This document shows, piece after piece, positions 34,768 to 43,254 of a stretch of 64,000 nucleotides of DNA. The position numbers and the translations under genes were made by a program. Under the pieces are notes generated by a model. The model worked only from the letters and a program-made list of their open reading frames with translations. It did no database searches and had not been told where the DNA came from. The stretch's first letter is position 1, and the number at the start of each line of letters is the position of its first letter. Origin of the DNA: Streptomyces aculeolatus (GTDB lineage: Bacteria > Actinomycetota > Actinomycetes > Streptomycetales > Streptomycetaceae); the NCBI RefSeq assembly GCF_020400605.1, contig NZ_JAINRD010000018.1, positions 124,001 through 188,000 on the forward strand. Reading direction: 5' to 3'.

Positions 34768-36261
34768 ATGGCCCTCACCCGGCCCGCCGCCCCCGCCCGC
34801 CGCCTTCAGGCGCCCGCCCTGCCCGCAGGCGCCATCCTCCGCCGGTCCGACCCGCCGCCATGGCTGTTCGCCCTGGCCCCCGCCGTCGTCACCCTCGTCC
34901 TCGGGCTGTGGGGGCTCACCCGACGGGGGTCGATGTGGTGGGACGAGGCCGCCACGTACGACATGGCGCGGCGCGGCCTCCCCGAACTCCTCGACGCGCT
35001 CGCCACCGTGGACGCGGTCCACGGCCTGTACTACCTGCTGATGCACGGGGTGTTCGCGGTGTTCGGCGACAGCCTGTACGCGCTGCGCCTGCCCTCGCTG
35101 CTCGCCATGTCCGCCGCGGCCGCCGGCGTCGCGCTGCTCGGCGGCCGCCTGGCGGGGCCCCGCGCCGGGCTGCTCGCGGGCGTGGCCTTCGCGCTGCTGC
35201 CCGCGGTCCAGCGCTACGCGCAGGAGGGCCGCTCGTACGCCCTCGTCTGCGCCGCCGTCACCTGGTCGACCTGGCTCTTCGTACGCGCCCTGGAAGAGCG
35301 CCGGACCCGGCTGTGGGCGGGCTACGGGACGGTGGCCCTCACCGGCTGCCTGCTGCACGAGTTCGCGGTGCTCGCCGTCGCCGCGCACGGTGCCGTCCTG
35401 TGGGTCTCGCCGCGCTCCCGCCGCGACCGGCGGGCCTGGACCCGGACGGCGGGCGCAGTGGCGGCGGCGCTGGCCCCGCTGGCCGTGCTCAGCTCCCGGC
35501 AGTCGGCGCAGGTGGCCTGGATAGGACCGCCCGGCGCCGGCGCGCTCCTCGGCTACGTCGTCCCCGCCCTCGCCGGCCTGCTCTGCGCCGCGCTCCTCCC
35601 GGCGGCCGCGCGGCCGCTGCGGTCCATGGCACTGGCGCTGCTGATCCTGCCCGGCGGACTCCTGCTGCTCTCCTCCGCGATCGTGCCGCTCTACGTCTCC
35701 CGCTACGTCCTCTACGAGGAGGTCGGCCTCGCGCTGCTCCTCGGCGCCGCGCTGGACCACCTCTGGCGCCGCCGGTGCCACCGGCGGCTGCTCGCAGCCC
35801 TCGCCGCGGCGGGCGCGCTGGTCGCGCTGGTCCCGGTCGGGCTGCATCTGCGCGGCCCGGAGAGCCGCCAGGACGACCTTGGCGCCATCGCCCGCGCCGT
35901 CCAGGCGCAGGGGCGGCCCGGCGACGGGCTGCTCTTCATGCCGGGCAGGCGCCGCGGCTGGCAGGCGGCCGACCCCGCGGCGTACGCCGGGCTGGTCGAC
36001 CTCGCCCTGCGGAAGGACCCGCGTACGTCCGGGACCCTCTACGGCATGGAACTGCCGCCCGCCGCCGTCCACGCCCGGATGCTCCGGGCCGACCGGATCA
36101 TCGCGCTGCGCGACCCGGTCGGAGCACCGGCCGACGCCGCCCGCGTCGAAGAAGTGAAACGGACAGTCCTGCGGGCGCACTTCCGCCCCTGCGGCACCAC
36201 GGAGGTGCACGGCGCGCGCGTCACGGTCTACGCCCGGCCCGGCCGCTGCGACCCGGCGTAG
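34768..36261 (+). CDS. GT-C (family 39-like) membrane glycosyltransferase
   Basis: 497 residues, ATG 34768. About ten membrane helices; the first periplasmic loop carries RRGSMWWDEAATYDMARRG, whose Asp-Glu is the catalytic acidic pair of polyprenyl-phosphate-dependent glycosyltransferases (ArnT/PMT group). VDAVHGLYYLLMHGVFAVFGDSLYALRLPS and AQEGRSYAL are other typical stretches. The soluble C-terminal part (from ~365) resembles the family's periplasmic domain. It would transfer a sugar from a polyprenyl phosphate to a cell-wall polymer or protein outside the membrane. The acceptor is unknown, and the adjacent two-component system may or may not be related. Confidence 0.82.
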   Translation: MALTRPAAPARRLQAPALPAGAILRRSDPPPWLFALAPAVVTLVLGLWGLTRRGSMWWDEAATYDMARRGLPELLDALATVDAVHGLYYLLMHGVFAVFGDSLYALRLPSLLAMSAAAAGVALLGGRLAGPRAGLLAGVAFALLPAVQRYAQEGRSYALVCAAVTWSTWLFVRALEERRTRLWAGYGTVALTGCLLHEFAVLAVAAHGAVLWVSPRSRRDRRAWTRTAGAVAAALAPLAVLSSRQSAQVAWIGPPGAGALLGYVVPALAGLLCAALLPAAARPLRSMALALLILPGGLLLLSSAIVPLYVSRYVLYEEVGLALLLGAALDHLWRRRCHRRLLAALAAAGALVALVPVGLHLRGPESRQDDLGAIARAVQAQGRPGDGLLFMPGRRRGWQAADPAAYAGLVDLALRKDPRTSGTLYGMELPPAAVHARMLRADRIIALRDPVGAPADAARVEEVKRTVLRAHFRPCGTTEVHGARVTVYARPGRCDPA

Positions 36262-36335
36262 TACCTGAGGAGGACCCGCCCGGATCCGTATCCGGAAGGA
36301 CGCCGCCGGGCCCCGCACGCCCGTACGGTGTGCGG

Positions 36336-37829
36336 GTGACCGAGTCCACACGCAAAGCCCCCCGCGTCCGCGGCGAGTTCGAGGTGATCCGGGACGGCTG
36401 GCGGCTGCTGGGCCGTGCGATGCACCGGACACGTGCGACGCGCCGCGAGCTGTTCAGGGAAGCGTTCGCGCTGACGCCGCTGCCCGTGCTGCCTTCGGAC
36501 GCCCCGGTGGTGCGGGGCGTCCCGCCCGCCGTCAGGCGCGTGGCCGTCCGGCTGCCGCACATGGCGATCGTCGCGCTCGCCCTGTTCCTTTTCGGCTGGG
36601 GCAGCGGCTGGTACTGGTCCGCCGCGGACGACGGCTTTGCCGACCTCGGCACCCTTGAGGAAAATCACGTGGGGCTTCCCGTCGGACTCGCCGCCGCCCT
36701 CCCTCTGTTGCTGGTCCTCTTCCGGCCGGTCGGTGCCTGGTGGCTGTCCATGGTGATGTGCTTCGGCATCGCCGCCACGGTCAGTTGGGCGGACGCCTGG
36801 CCCTGGGCGTACGCGACCTTCGTCTCGCACCTGGTCGTATTGACGGTCGCCGCGCTGCGCCGCGGCACGGGAACCGCTGTCGCGATGTGGTTCCTCACGG
36901 TCCTGACCAGTGCCGTCGCGCAGTGGCTGTGCGCGGGTTCGCGGGTCAACGACGGAGCGAACGTCGTAGAAATGGCCGTGGCGTCGGCGGTCGTCGTCGC
37001 CGTCGCCGTCTCCGTACGCGGCTGGACCGCCGCCAGCCGCCGTGCCGAGGCCAGCGGGGCGCTCACCGCCCAGGAGCGCTCCCGGCGTACGCGGCTGGAG
37101 AAGCGGACGTCCATCGCGCACGAGCTGCACGACGTCGTGGCGCACCACATGTCCGTCATCGCGATCCAGGCGGAGGCCGCGCCCTACCGGGTGGAGAACC
37201 CGCCGCCCGAACTGACCGCGTCCTTCGCGACGATCCGGGAGAACGCCGTCGCCGCGCTCGCCGAACTCCGGCGCGTCCTGGGCGTCGTACGCACCGAGGA
37301 CTACGAGACGCCGTCCGCCCCCCAGCCGACCCTCGCCGACCTGGACCGGCTGCTCGGCAACGTCCGCGACGCGGGCCTGACCGTCGAGAAGACCGTCACC
37401 GGCGCGCGGCGCGAACTCCCGCAGGGCGTCGAGCTGTCGGCGTACCGCATCGTCCAGGAGGCCCTGAGTAACGTCCTGCGGCACGCCCCGGGCGCCCCCG
37501 CGAAGGTCGAGCTGTCGTACGTCCTGGGCGGTCTCGCCCTGCGGATCGTCAATGAGGCGCCGGCCGGCGAGCGGCCGCCGTCGCACGGCGCCGGGCAGGG
37601 CGTCACGGGGATGCGCGAGCGCGTCGCGATGCTCGGCGGCCGGATGACCGCGGGCGACACCCCCGACGGCGGCTACGAGGTGGCCGTGCTGCTCCTCACC
37701 GACGAACCCGCCGACGACCCCCTCGAAGGCCCGGCCGACGACGCCGCCCCCGCCCCCGCCGACGTCCGCGGCGCCGCCCCCGTGGCCGGATCCGCCGAGG
37801 GTATCCGCGAGACGGCGGCCGGCACATGA
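36336..37829 (+). CDS. NarL-type sensor histidine kinase (HisKA_3)
   Basis: 497 residues from GTG 36336 (GTGTGCGG upstream; an upstream extension runs through the glycosyltransferase in another frame and is rejected). Cytosolic N-terminus of ~75 residues, then about five helices (MAIVALALFLFGWG ... VAMWFLTVLTSAVAQWL ... MAVASAVVVAVAVSV). HisKA_3 dimerisation domain with phospho-His in RTSIAHELHDVVAHHMSVIAIQAEA, and a HATPase with AYRIVQEALSNVLRHAP and GQGVTGMRERV. A ~45-residue Asp/Ala/Pro-rich tail ends the protein. It is coupled to the next gene by an ATGA overlap. Confidence 0.9.
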   Translation: MTESTRKAPRVRGEFEVIRDGWRLLGRAMHRTRATRRELFREAFALTPLPVLPSDAPVVRGVPPAVRRVAVRLPHMAIVALALFLFGWGSGWYWSAADDGFADLGTLEENHVGLPVGLAAALPLLLVLFRPVGAWWLSMVMCFGIAATVSWADAWPWAYATFVSHLVVLTVAALRRGTGTAVAMWFLTVLTSAVAQWLCAGSRVNDGANVVEMAVASAVVVAVAVSVRGWTAASRRAEASGALTAQERSRRTRLEKRTSIAHELHDVVAHHMSVIAIQAEAAPYRVENPPPELTASFATIRENAVAALAELRRVLGVVRTEDYETPSAPQPTLADLDRLLGNVRDAGLTVEKTVTGARRELPQGVELSAYRIVQEALSNVLRHAPGAPAKVELSYVLGGLALRIVNEAPAGERPPSHGAGQGVTGMRERVAMLGGRMTAGDTPDGGYEVAVLLLTDEPADDPLEGPADDAAPAPADVRGAAPVAGSAEGIRETAAGT

Positions 37830-38488
37830 CCATCCGGGTGCTCATCACCGACGACCAGTCCATGGTGCGCGAGGGGTTCACCGTGCTGCTCGACGCCCAG
37901 CCCGGCATCGAGGTCGTCGGCGAGGCCGCCGACGGCGGCGAGGCGGTGGAGCAGGTGCGCCTGCTCGCACCCGACGTCGTGCTCATGGACATCCGGATGC
38001 CGGAGGTCAACGGTCTGGAGGCGACCCGCCGGATCGCCGGCGCCGGGCTCGGCACCAAGGTCCTGATCCTCACCACGTACCACCTCGACGAGTACGTCTA
38101 CGAGGCCCTGCGCGCCGGCGCCAGCGGCTTCCTCCTCAAGGACGCGTCGGCCCGCCAGCTCGCCGAGGGCGTCCGCGTCGTCGCCGCCGGGGAGGCCCTG
38201 CTCGCGCCCACCGTCACCAAGCGCCTGATCACCGTCTTCGCCGAGCGCAAGCCGGTGCTGAACCTCCCGGCGGAGACCCGCGTCGCCGGTCTCACCGGCC
38301 GCGAGACCGAGGTCCTGGCCCTCATCGCGCAGGGGTTGTCCAACGCCGAGATCGCGGCCCGCCTCGTGGTCGCCGAGTCCACGGTCAAGACCCATGTGGG
38401 CCGGGTCCTGGAGAAGCTGGGGCTGCGGGACCGCACCCAGGCCGCGATCTTCGCCTACGAGACGCGCCTCGTACAGCCCGCGGGCTGA
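37826..38488 (+). CDS. NarL/LuxR-family response regulator
   Basis: 220 residues. Receiver: TDDQSMVREGF, phospho-Asp in VVLMDIRMP near 54, Thr in ILTTY, Lys in FLLKDA. LuxR HTH: LTGRETEVLALIAQGLSNAEIAARLVVAESTVKTHVGRVLEKLGLRDRTQAAIFAYE. This is the usual partner of the preceding HisKA_3 kinase. Target genes are not evident. Confidence 0.93.
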   Translation: MTIRVLITDDQSMVREGFTVLLDAQPGIEVVGEAADGGEAVEQVRLLAPDVVLMDIRMPEVNGLEATRRIAGAGLGTKVLILTTYHLDEYVYEALRAGASGFLLKDASARQLAEGVRVVAAGEALLAPTVTKRLITVFAERKPVLNLPAETRVAGLTGRETEVLALIAQGLSNAEIAARLVVAESTVKTHVGRVLEKLGLRDRTQAAIFAYETRLVQPAG

Positions 38489-38493
38489 CCGGG

Positions 38494-38640
38494 TCAGGCG
38501 GGGACGCCCAGCAGCGCGTCGAAGACGGTCGACAGCGCCCGCCAGCCGTCCGGAACCGCGGCGTACTCGGCGTCGGTGAGCAGGCAGGAGTCGAGTATCC
38601 GACGGAGCGTGGCGCGATCCGTGCTGGCGGACCGTCCGAC
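38494..38640 (-). pseudogene. Orphan C-terminal coding fragment
   Basis: A minus-strand frame ending at 38494 encodes about 48 residues, SASTDRATLRRILDSC then LLTDAEYAAVPDGWRALSTV and FDALLGVPA-stop, with good coding character. It has no start codon because a stop precedes it within the TetR gene. Family unknown. It looks like the stump left when the TetR-MFS block was inserted. Confidence 0.45.
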
Positions 38641-38644
38641 GGCG

Positions 38645-39211
38645 TCACGGTGTCAGCAGCACCTGCACCGTCGGGGCGAAGCGCCGCACCACGTCCTCGA
38701 TCGCCCCCGTGCGCAGCTCGGGGCCGCGCGCGATCCCGTACATCACTCCCAGGCCCACCAACTGGGCCACGGCCAGCTCGGCACGCAACCCGGCGTCGGG
38801 GCCTGCCAGGCGGCGGGCGAGATGATCCACCACCTGGGTACGGAAGTTCACCCGCAGGACATCGCCGTCCTCACCGTGCAGCGGAGCGAAAGCGATCCGC
38901 AGGAGCGGGTCGACGCCCCGTTCGCGCTGGCCTTCGAGGATGTGCCGGACCATGTGGGCACCCAGCTCGCCGAGGGGGGCGTCCAGCAGAGCACGGGCGT
39001 CGGTTTCGAAGGACATGACTCCGGCGAACAGGGCGTTCTTGTTGCCGAAGTACTTCACGATCAGCGGGGGGCTCACCCCGGCGCGTTCGGCAACGTCCTT
39101 CAGAGTGATCTCGGCGTGCGGGCGCCGGGCCAGCAGGTACCGGGCCGCGCGGAGGATGGCGAGCTTGCTCGTCTCGGCGTCCCGCCGGGGGGCGGGTGCG
39201 GGGGTGCTCAT
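38645..39211 (-). CDS. TetR-family regulator of the adjacent MFS pump
   Basis: 188 residues. TetR_N HTH: KLAILRAARYLLARRPHAEITLKDVAERAGVSPPLIVKYFGNKNALFAGV. The C-terminal ligand domain (LLDAPLGELGAHMVRHILEGQ ... ELAVAQLVGLGVMYGIARGPEL) is a TetR_C type common in Streptomyces. It lies 4 bp after the MFS gene in the same operon, with GAAGGGAG before its ATG. The operator upstream of the MFS gene (40718-40757) is the likely target, so pump and repressor would be induced together. Confidence 0.9.
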   Translation of the reverse strand: MSTPAPAPRRDAETSKLAILRAARYLLARRPHAEITLKDVAERAGVSPPLIVKYFGNKNALFAGVMSFETDARALLDAPLGELGAHMVRHILEGQRERGVDPLLRIAFAPLHGEDGDVLRVNFRTQVVDHLARRLAGPDAGLRAELAVAQLVGLGVMYGIARGPELRTGAIEDVVRRFAPTVQVLLTP

Positions 39212-39215
39212 GCCC

Positions 39216-40685
39216 TTACGCTCCCTTCTCGGTCCTCTCCGGGGCGACGGCGTGGACCCCGCGGCGTGCCTGGCGCGGCGGTTCGGCCGCCGCCGCGTCG
39301 CGCGGGATGACCAGGGCTGCGGCGCACGCCACGAGGGCGATTGCGCCGGCCATGGTGAATGTCAGCAGATAGCCGTGCAGCGTGGCGACCTGGACACCGC
39401 CGACTTCACTGGTGTGGTGTACCAGGATGGCTGCGACGGCGGCGCTGGACGTGGCCTGGCCGATCGTACGCATCAGAACGTTGACGCCATTGGCGGAGGC
39501 CGTCTGCTCCGCCGGGACCGCGCGCAGGATCAGGGTGGGGAGCGCCGAGTAGGCCAGGGTGGTGCCGGTCGAGACCACCGTCGCACCCGCGATGATCATC
39601 CACAGATCGCGGCTGTCGGCGATGCGCACCGCATAGCCGCAGGCGATGACGGCGGCGCCCAGCGCCAGGGTGACGCGCGGCCCGCGGGCCTCGGAGATCC
39701 GGGCGGAGACAGGCGAGAACAGGAGCATGGTGATACCGCCGGGCAGCAGGCACAGGCCGGTGGCGACGATGGACAGTTCGAGCCCGTAGCCGGTGGCCTT
39801 CGGCGCCTGCACCAACTGGGCCGTCACCAGGGTGTTGGCGTAGAACGCGAAGCCGGTCAGCAGGGCGGTCACATGCGGCAGGCCGACCCGCGGCCGTGCT
39901 GCGAGTCGCAGATCCACCAGTGGTGCCTTCGCGCGCAGCTGATGCCACGTCCACAGGGCCAGGACGACCACGGCGGCGAGGAAGAGGACGAGGATGGGGC
40001 CGCTGGTCCAGCCCCACTGCCCGCCCTGGGAGACGCCCAGCAGCAGGCACACCAGACCAGCGGCGAGCCCCAGGGTGCCGACGACGTCGAAGCGGCCCGG
40101 CTCGCGGACCGGCGACTCCCGTACCGCCCAGGCAACGGCTGCGATTCCCAGCGCGCCCAGGGCGCTGGTCAGCCAGAACATCACATGCCAGTCGGCGTAC
40201 TGGATCACCAGGGCAGCCAGCGGCAGGCCGAGGGCGGCACCGATCCCGACGGTGGAGCTCATCATCGCGACGGCCGATCCGCGGCGCTCCGGCGGCAGTT
40301 CGTCGCGCAGGATGCTGATCGACAGCGGTACCACGGCGGCCGCCGCACCCTGCAGCGCACGGGCCGTGATGATCACGGTGATATCGGAGGAGAGCGCGCA
40401 CATCACCGACCCGACCGTCATCAGCGTCAGCGCCGAGATGAGCACCCGCTTCTTGCCGTACATGTCGCCGGCCCGGCCGAGCACCGGAGTGAGTACGGCG
40501 CCTGCGAGCAGTGTCGCGGTCACCGTCCAGGACACCGTTCCCGCCGAGGCGCCGGTAAGCCTCGGCAGGTCCGGAAGGAGCGGTACGACGACGGTCTGCA
40601 TGACCGCCATCAGGATCCCGCCGAAGGCCAGTGACGGGATGGTGAACCGACCCCGCAGGCCGGGTATCGGGGCGGGTTCCGTCAT
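39216..40685 (-). CDS. MFS drug exporter (DHA2-like)
   Basis: 489 residues, about 14 membrane helices. Motif A-like GRAGDMYGKKRVLI in loop 2-3 and motif C-like SSTVGIGAALGLPLAALV in helix 5 mark a proton-driven exporter. Other stretches: ILMAVMQTVVVPLLPDLPRLTGAS and RALQGAAAAVVPLSISILRDELPPERRG. First gene of the pump-repressor operon. Substrate unknown. Start ATG 40685; the promoter region contains the paired TetR dyads. Confidence 0.9.
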   Translation of the reverse strand: MTEPAPIPGLRGRFTIPSLAFGGILMAVMQTVVVPLLPDLPRLTGASAGTVSWTVTATLLAGAVLTPVLGRAGDMYGKKRVLISALTLMTVGSVMCALSSDITVIITARALQGAAAAVVPLSISILRDELPPERRGSAVAMMSSTVGIGAALGLPLAALVIQYADWHVMFWLTSALGALGIAAVAWAVRESPVREPGRFDVVGTLGLAAGLVCLLLGVSQGGQWGWTSGPILVLFLAAVVVLALWTWHQLRAKAPLVDLRLAARPRVGLPHVTALLTGFAFYANTLVTAQLVQAPKATGYGLELSIVATGLCLLPGGITMLLFSPVSARISEARGPRVTLALGAAVIACGYAVRIADSRDLWMIIAGATVVSTGTTLAYSALPTLILRAVPAEQTASANGVNVLMRTIGQATSSAAVAAILVHHTSEVGGVQVATLHGYLLTFTMAGAIALVACAAALVIPRDAAAAEPPRQARRGVHAVAPERTEKGA

Positions 40686-40717
40686 TTACGCGCTCTCCGG
40701 TGACTCGGCACGATGCG

Positions 40718-40757
40718 GTGAATTTCTATTCACCGTATCAGGTGAATAGAAATTCAC
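40718..40757. promoter_or_regulatory. Paired TetR operator upstream of the MFS gene
   Basis: GTGAATTTCTATTCAC (40718-40733) and its exact reverse complement (40742-40757) flank an 8-bp spacer. Each half is itself a dyad GTGAAT-N4-ATTCAC. Centre-to-centre distance is 24 bp. The sequence is far more AT-rich than its surroundings and overlaps the likely promoter. Four half-sites suit two repressor dimers. Confidence 0.8.
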
Positions 40758-40789
40758 TTGTGCGGAAGGAAAGCACCCAGTTCGTTGGT

Positions 40790-41104
40790 GACCCCAGGCA
40801 GCGCTCCCGCGCACCGACGAGACCGCCCACCTGCTGGCCGAGGTGCACCGATGCCGGGGCCGGTCCCTCGGGCGACATCGCTCGCGCCGCCGGCGTCGGC
40901 AACGCGACGCTCAGCCGGTACCTTCCGACGCGTCAAGCGCTGGTCGCGGCCGTGTACGACGACCCGTTGCGCCGACTGCGTGCGGCCGCCGAGGGAACAC
41001 GCACCAACCAGCCGGCGTTCGAGGCTCCGACGACCTGACTGCGCCTGGTCGTCGACCACATCAACCGCCTGCTGTCCTTGATCCCGGAGGACGAGCAGAG
41101 GTGA
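40790..41104 (+). pseudogene. TetR-family regulator remnant with in-frame stop and frameshift
   Basis: Reads the TetR HTH core GDIARAAGVGNATLSRYL then PTRQALVAAVYDDPL, meets TGA at 41037-41039, and continues in the same frame as LRLVVDHINRLLSLIPEDEQ to a second stop at 41102-41104. The first helix is in another frame (RTDETAHLLAEVHRC), so there is an upstream frameshift as well. Its 3' end overlaps the C-terminus of the convergent EamA gene. Confidence 0.75.
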
Positions 41105-41987
41105 CGAGCGGTTCGTCGGCCGTCCGGCCTCGCTCGGCTCGGCGTGTGGCGGGACGGGCGAGGGCCACGCTCGCCAAGGTCAGTGCCAGCCCCGCTAGTT
41201 GGCGTCCGGTCAGCGTCTCGTCCGCGACCGCGGTGCCCAGCAGTACGCCGGTGACCGGGTTGAGCAGGCCGACCAGGCCGACGGTCGCCGCCGGCAGCCG
41301 GCGCAGGCCGGCGAACCAGGCGGCGAAGGCGAGCGCTGTGGCGACGAGCGCGACGTAGCCGAACCCGAGCAGTGCCGGAGCATCGAGGGCCGGTGGCCGG
41401 CCTTCGACGGCCGCGGCCGCCGGGAGCAGGATCAGGCCGCCGGCCACGAGCTGCCATGCCGTCGTGGCCAGGGTGTCGGTGCCGTCGCTCCAGCGTTTGG
41501 CGAGGAGGTAGCCGCATGAGGACATCGCCATGGCGCTCGCCGATGCGAGGATGCCGACGGGATCGATCGACGCGCTCGCGGTCAGCAGCATGATGCACAC
41601 GCCGGCCGCGCCCGTCACCGCCGCTGCCAGATGGCGTGCTCGCGGCGGCTCGCGGACCAGGGGCCAGGCCAGCACCGTCATGACCAGTGGGGCGGTGGCC
41701 ATGACGGTCGAGGCCACGCTGGTCGGCAGGCGCTGCGCGGCCACGTAGACGAGGGCGAAGAATCCGCCCATGTTCAGCACGCCGAGCACCAGGGACCGCC
41801 ACCACCACGAGCCGCGCGGCAGCGCCCGGCGCACGGCGAGCAGCAGCAGCCCGGCCGGCAGGGCCCGTATCGCCGCGCCGTACAGCGGTCGTTCGGGCGG
41901 CAGGAACTCCCCGGTGACGTAGTACGTCGTGCCCCACGCCACCGGTGCGATCGCCGTGATCGCCGACCAGCGCAAGGTAGCTTCCAT
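41061..41987 (-). CDS. EamA/DMT-family transporter
   Basis: 308 residues from ATG 41987, ten helices in two EamA repeats. Starts WSAITAIAPVAWGTTYYVTGEFLPPERPLYGAAIRALPAGLLLL; second repeat SASIDPVGILASASAMAMSSCGYLLAKRW ... LVATALAFAAWFAGLRRLPAATVGLVGLLNPVTGVLLG. Members export amino acids, metabolites or drugs. The Arg/Pro-rich last ~25 residues lie over the TetR relic and may be an acquired tail. Divergent from a MarR gene; two dyads cover its start codon, so it is probably repressed by that MarR protein. Confidence 0.88.
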   Translation of the reverse strand: MEATLRWSAITAIAPVAWGTTYYVTGEFLPPERPLYGAAIRALPAGLLLLAVRRALPRGSWWWRSLVLGVLNMGGFFALVYVAAQRLPTSVASTVMATAPLVMTVLAWPLVREPPRARHLAAAVTGAAGVCIMLLTASASIDPVGILASASAMAMSSCGYLLAKRWSDGTDTLATTAWQLVAGGLILLPAAAAVEGRPPALDAPALLGFGYVALVATALAFAAWFAGLRRLPAATVGLVGLLNPVTGVLLGTAVADETLTGRQLAGLALTLASVALARPATRRAERGRTADEPLVTSARPPGSRTAGG

Positions 41988-42026
41988 GGAAGCGAATATA
42001 TCTTCCTTGGAAGCTAGTGCGCTAGC
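41981..42026. promoter_or_regulatory. MarR operator between EamA and MarR genes
   Basis: CTTCCATGGAAG (41981-41992) and CTTCCTTGGAAG (42002-42013) are two near-identical dyads 21 bp apart, with TAGC and GCTA at the outer edges making a larger inverted arrangement. The first includes the EamA start codon. A further GCTAG-N4-CTAGC dyad (42013-42026) abuts the MarR ATG. Together they occupy the whole 39-bp gap. Confidence 0.75.
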
Positions 42027-42557
42027 ATGGCCCCTGTGGAGGAGAGCAGCACAGCACCCCTGGACCATGTCGCCCGGATCCAGGCCGAGTGGGCTCGGGA
42101 GCGCCCGGACCTGGATGTCACGCCGCAGGCGGTGATCGGCCGGCTGCACCGGCTGGGTGCCCTGCTGACGCGGCGGCTGTGCCTCGTCTACGACCAGTAC
42201 GGGCTGAGCGAGGGCGAGTTCGACGTGCTGGCGGCCTTGCGGCGGGCCGGGGACCCGTACGAGCGGGCGCCCGGCGAACTGGCTGCGCACACCATGGTGA
42301 CAACGGGCGCGATGACCAAGCGGATCGACCGTCTGGAACGCAACGGGCTGGTCACCCGGCGCCGCTCGGCGAGCGACGGCCGCGGCCGCGTGGTCGCCCT
42401 CACATCGGCCGGTCGCAAGCTGATCGACCGGGCCTTCACGGACCACATGCGCAACGAGCGCGACCTCCTCGACGCAGTCTCCCCCGAGGAGGCAGCCCAA
42501 CTGCGGACCCTCCTGACCGCGTGGCTGGCCCGTTTGGAGCAGCCGGACGGGACTTGA
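42027..42557 (+). CDS. MarR-family regulator
   Basis: 176 residues. Winged HTH: LSEGEFDVLAALRRAGDPYERAPGELAAHTMVTTGAMTKRIDRLERNGLVTRRRSASDGRGRVVALTSAGRKLIDRAF, a full MarR core with the DxRxxxVxLTxxG wing. N-terminal dimerisation helix HVARIQAEWARERPDLDV. It probably represses the divergent EamA transporter and itself through the dyads in the short intergenic region. Confidence 0.92.
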   Translation: MAPVEESSTAPLDHVARIQAEWARERPDLDVTPQAVIGRLHRLGALLTRRLCLVYDQYGLSEGEFDVLAALRRAGDPYERAPGELAAHTMVTTGAMTKRIDRLERNGLVTRRRSASDGRGRVVALTSAGRKLIDRAFTDHMRNERDLLDAVSPEEAAQLRTLLTAWLARLEQPDGT

Positions 42558-42750
42558 CCCCTGGCTGGGGGGTGCGGTGCGGCGGGAGCATCGCGACGGT
42601 TGCGGCGAGGTCCTCGGCGGCCTCGTGGACTTCGCCGGTCAGGAAGCCGAGCTGCCGGCCCCGCACCGTTTCCAGCGCCGCGGCGAACCGGTCGGTGGTC
42701 TCCAGGAGTTCTTGCCGGCAAGCACCATGGCCCCTGCGTCGTAGCCGCCC
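42558..42750 (-). pseudogene. Orphan helical coding fragment
   Basis: The minus strand encodes ELLETTDRFAAALETVRGRQ and LGFLTGEVHEAAEDLAATVA in one frame with normal codon bias, without a start signal. The frame runs into the end of the MarR gene without a sensible terminus. Probably a remnant; family not recognised. Confidence 0.35.
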
Positions 42751-42753
42751 GGG

Positions 42754-42795
42754 TATTTACATAAGCAATGAATATAAAAATGCTATGGTTCTGGC
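42754..42795 (+). promoter_or_regulatory. AT-rich promoter/operator of the second MarR gene
   Basis: An unusually AT-rich run, TATTTACATAAGCAATGAAT followed by ATAAAAATGCTATGG. AGCA and TGCT, with CAT/ATG further out, form an imperfect dyad around it. The ATG follows with no Shine-Dalgarno sequence, so the transcript may have a very short leader. A binding site for the encoded MarR protein is likely. Confidence 0.45.
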
Positions 42796-43254
42796 ATGAG
42801 TCGGCACGAAGCCGCTCCTGGCGCGTCCACCGCCATCGGGGCGGCCCTCTACGGCCTGGCCACCAGGGCCGTGAGACGTCTGCCGCGGGATATGAGCCTG
42901 ACGTCCGCCGCGACCCTGGCCACCCTGGAGCGGACCGGCCCGCGGCGTATCACCGATCTGGCCGCGGTCGAGGGTGTCACCCAGCCCGCGATGACCGCCC
43001 TGGTACGGGTGATGGAGGAGTCCGGCCTGGTCGAGCGGCGGGGCGACGCGGCCGACAAGCGGGTCACGCTGGTGTGCCTGACCGAGGCCGGCGCCTCCTA
43101 TGTCCGGACGCGGCGCCAGGCGGGCGTCCACGCGTTCGAGCGGTTGATCGGCGAGCTCTCCGGCGACGAGATCGAGGCGCTGATGGCGGCCCTTCCGGCG
43201 CTGAAGCATCTGGCAGAGCTCGAAAGCCAGGACCGCGAAGGGCCGAAGCAGTGA
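42796..43254 (+). CDS. MarR-family regulator coupled to an MFS transporter
   Basis: 152 residues. LTSAATLATLERTGPRRITDLAAVEGVTQPAMTALVRVMEESGLVERRGDAADKRVTLVCLTEAGASYV is the MarR winged helix, including DKRVTLVxLTxxG. Its stop overlaps the GTG of the MFS gene (GTGA), so repressor and pump are translated together. Ligand unknown. Confidence 0.92.
   Translation: MSRHEAAPGASTAIGAALYGLATRAVRRLPRDMSLTSAATLATLERTGPRRITDLAAVEGVTQPAMTALVRVMEESGLVERRGDAADKRVTLVCLTEAGASYVRTRRQAGVHAFERLIGELSGDEIEALMAALPALKHLAELESQDREGPKQ

Noticed and set aside
34518-36335. N-terminal 600-codon extension of the HisKA_3 kinase
   Set aside because: Covers the GT-C glycosyltransferase in another frame and is Arg/Pro/Ala low complexity; GTG 36336 is the real start region.
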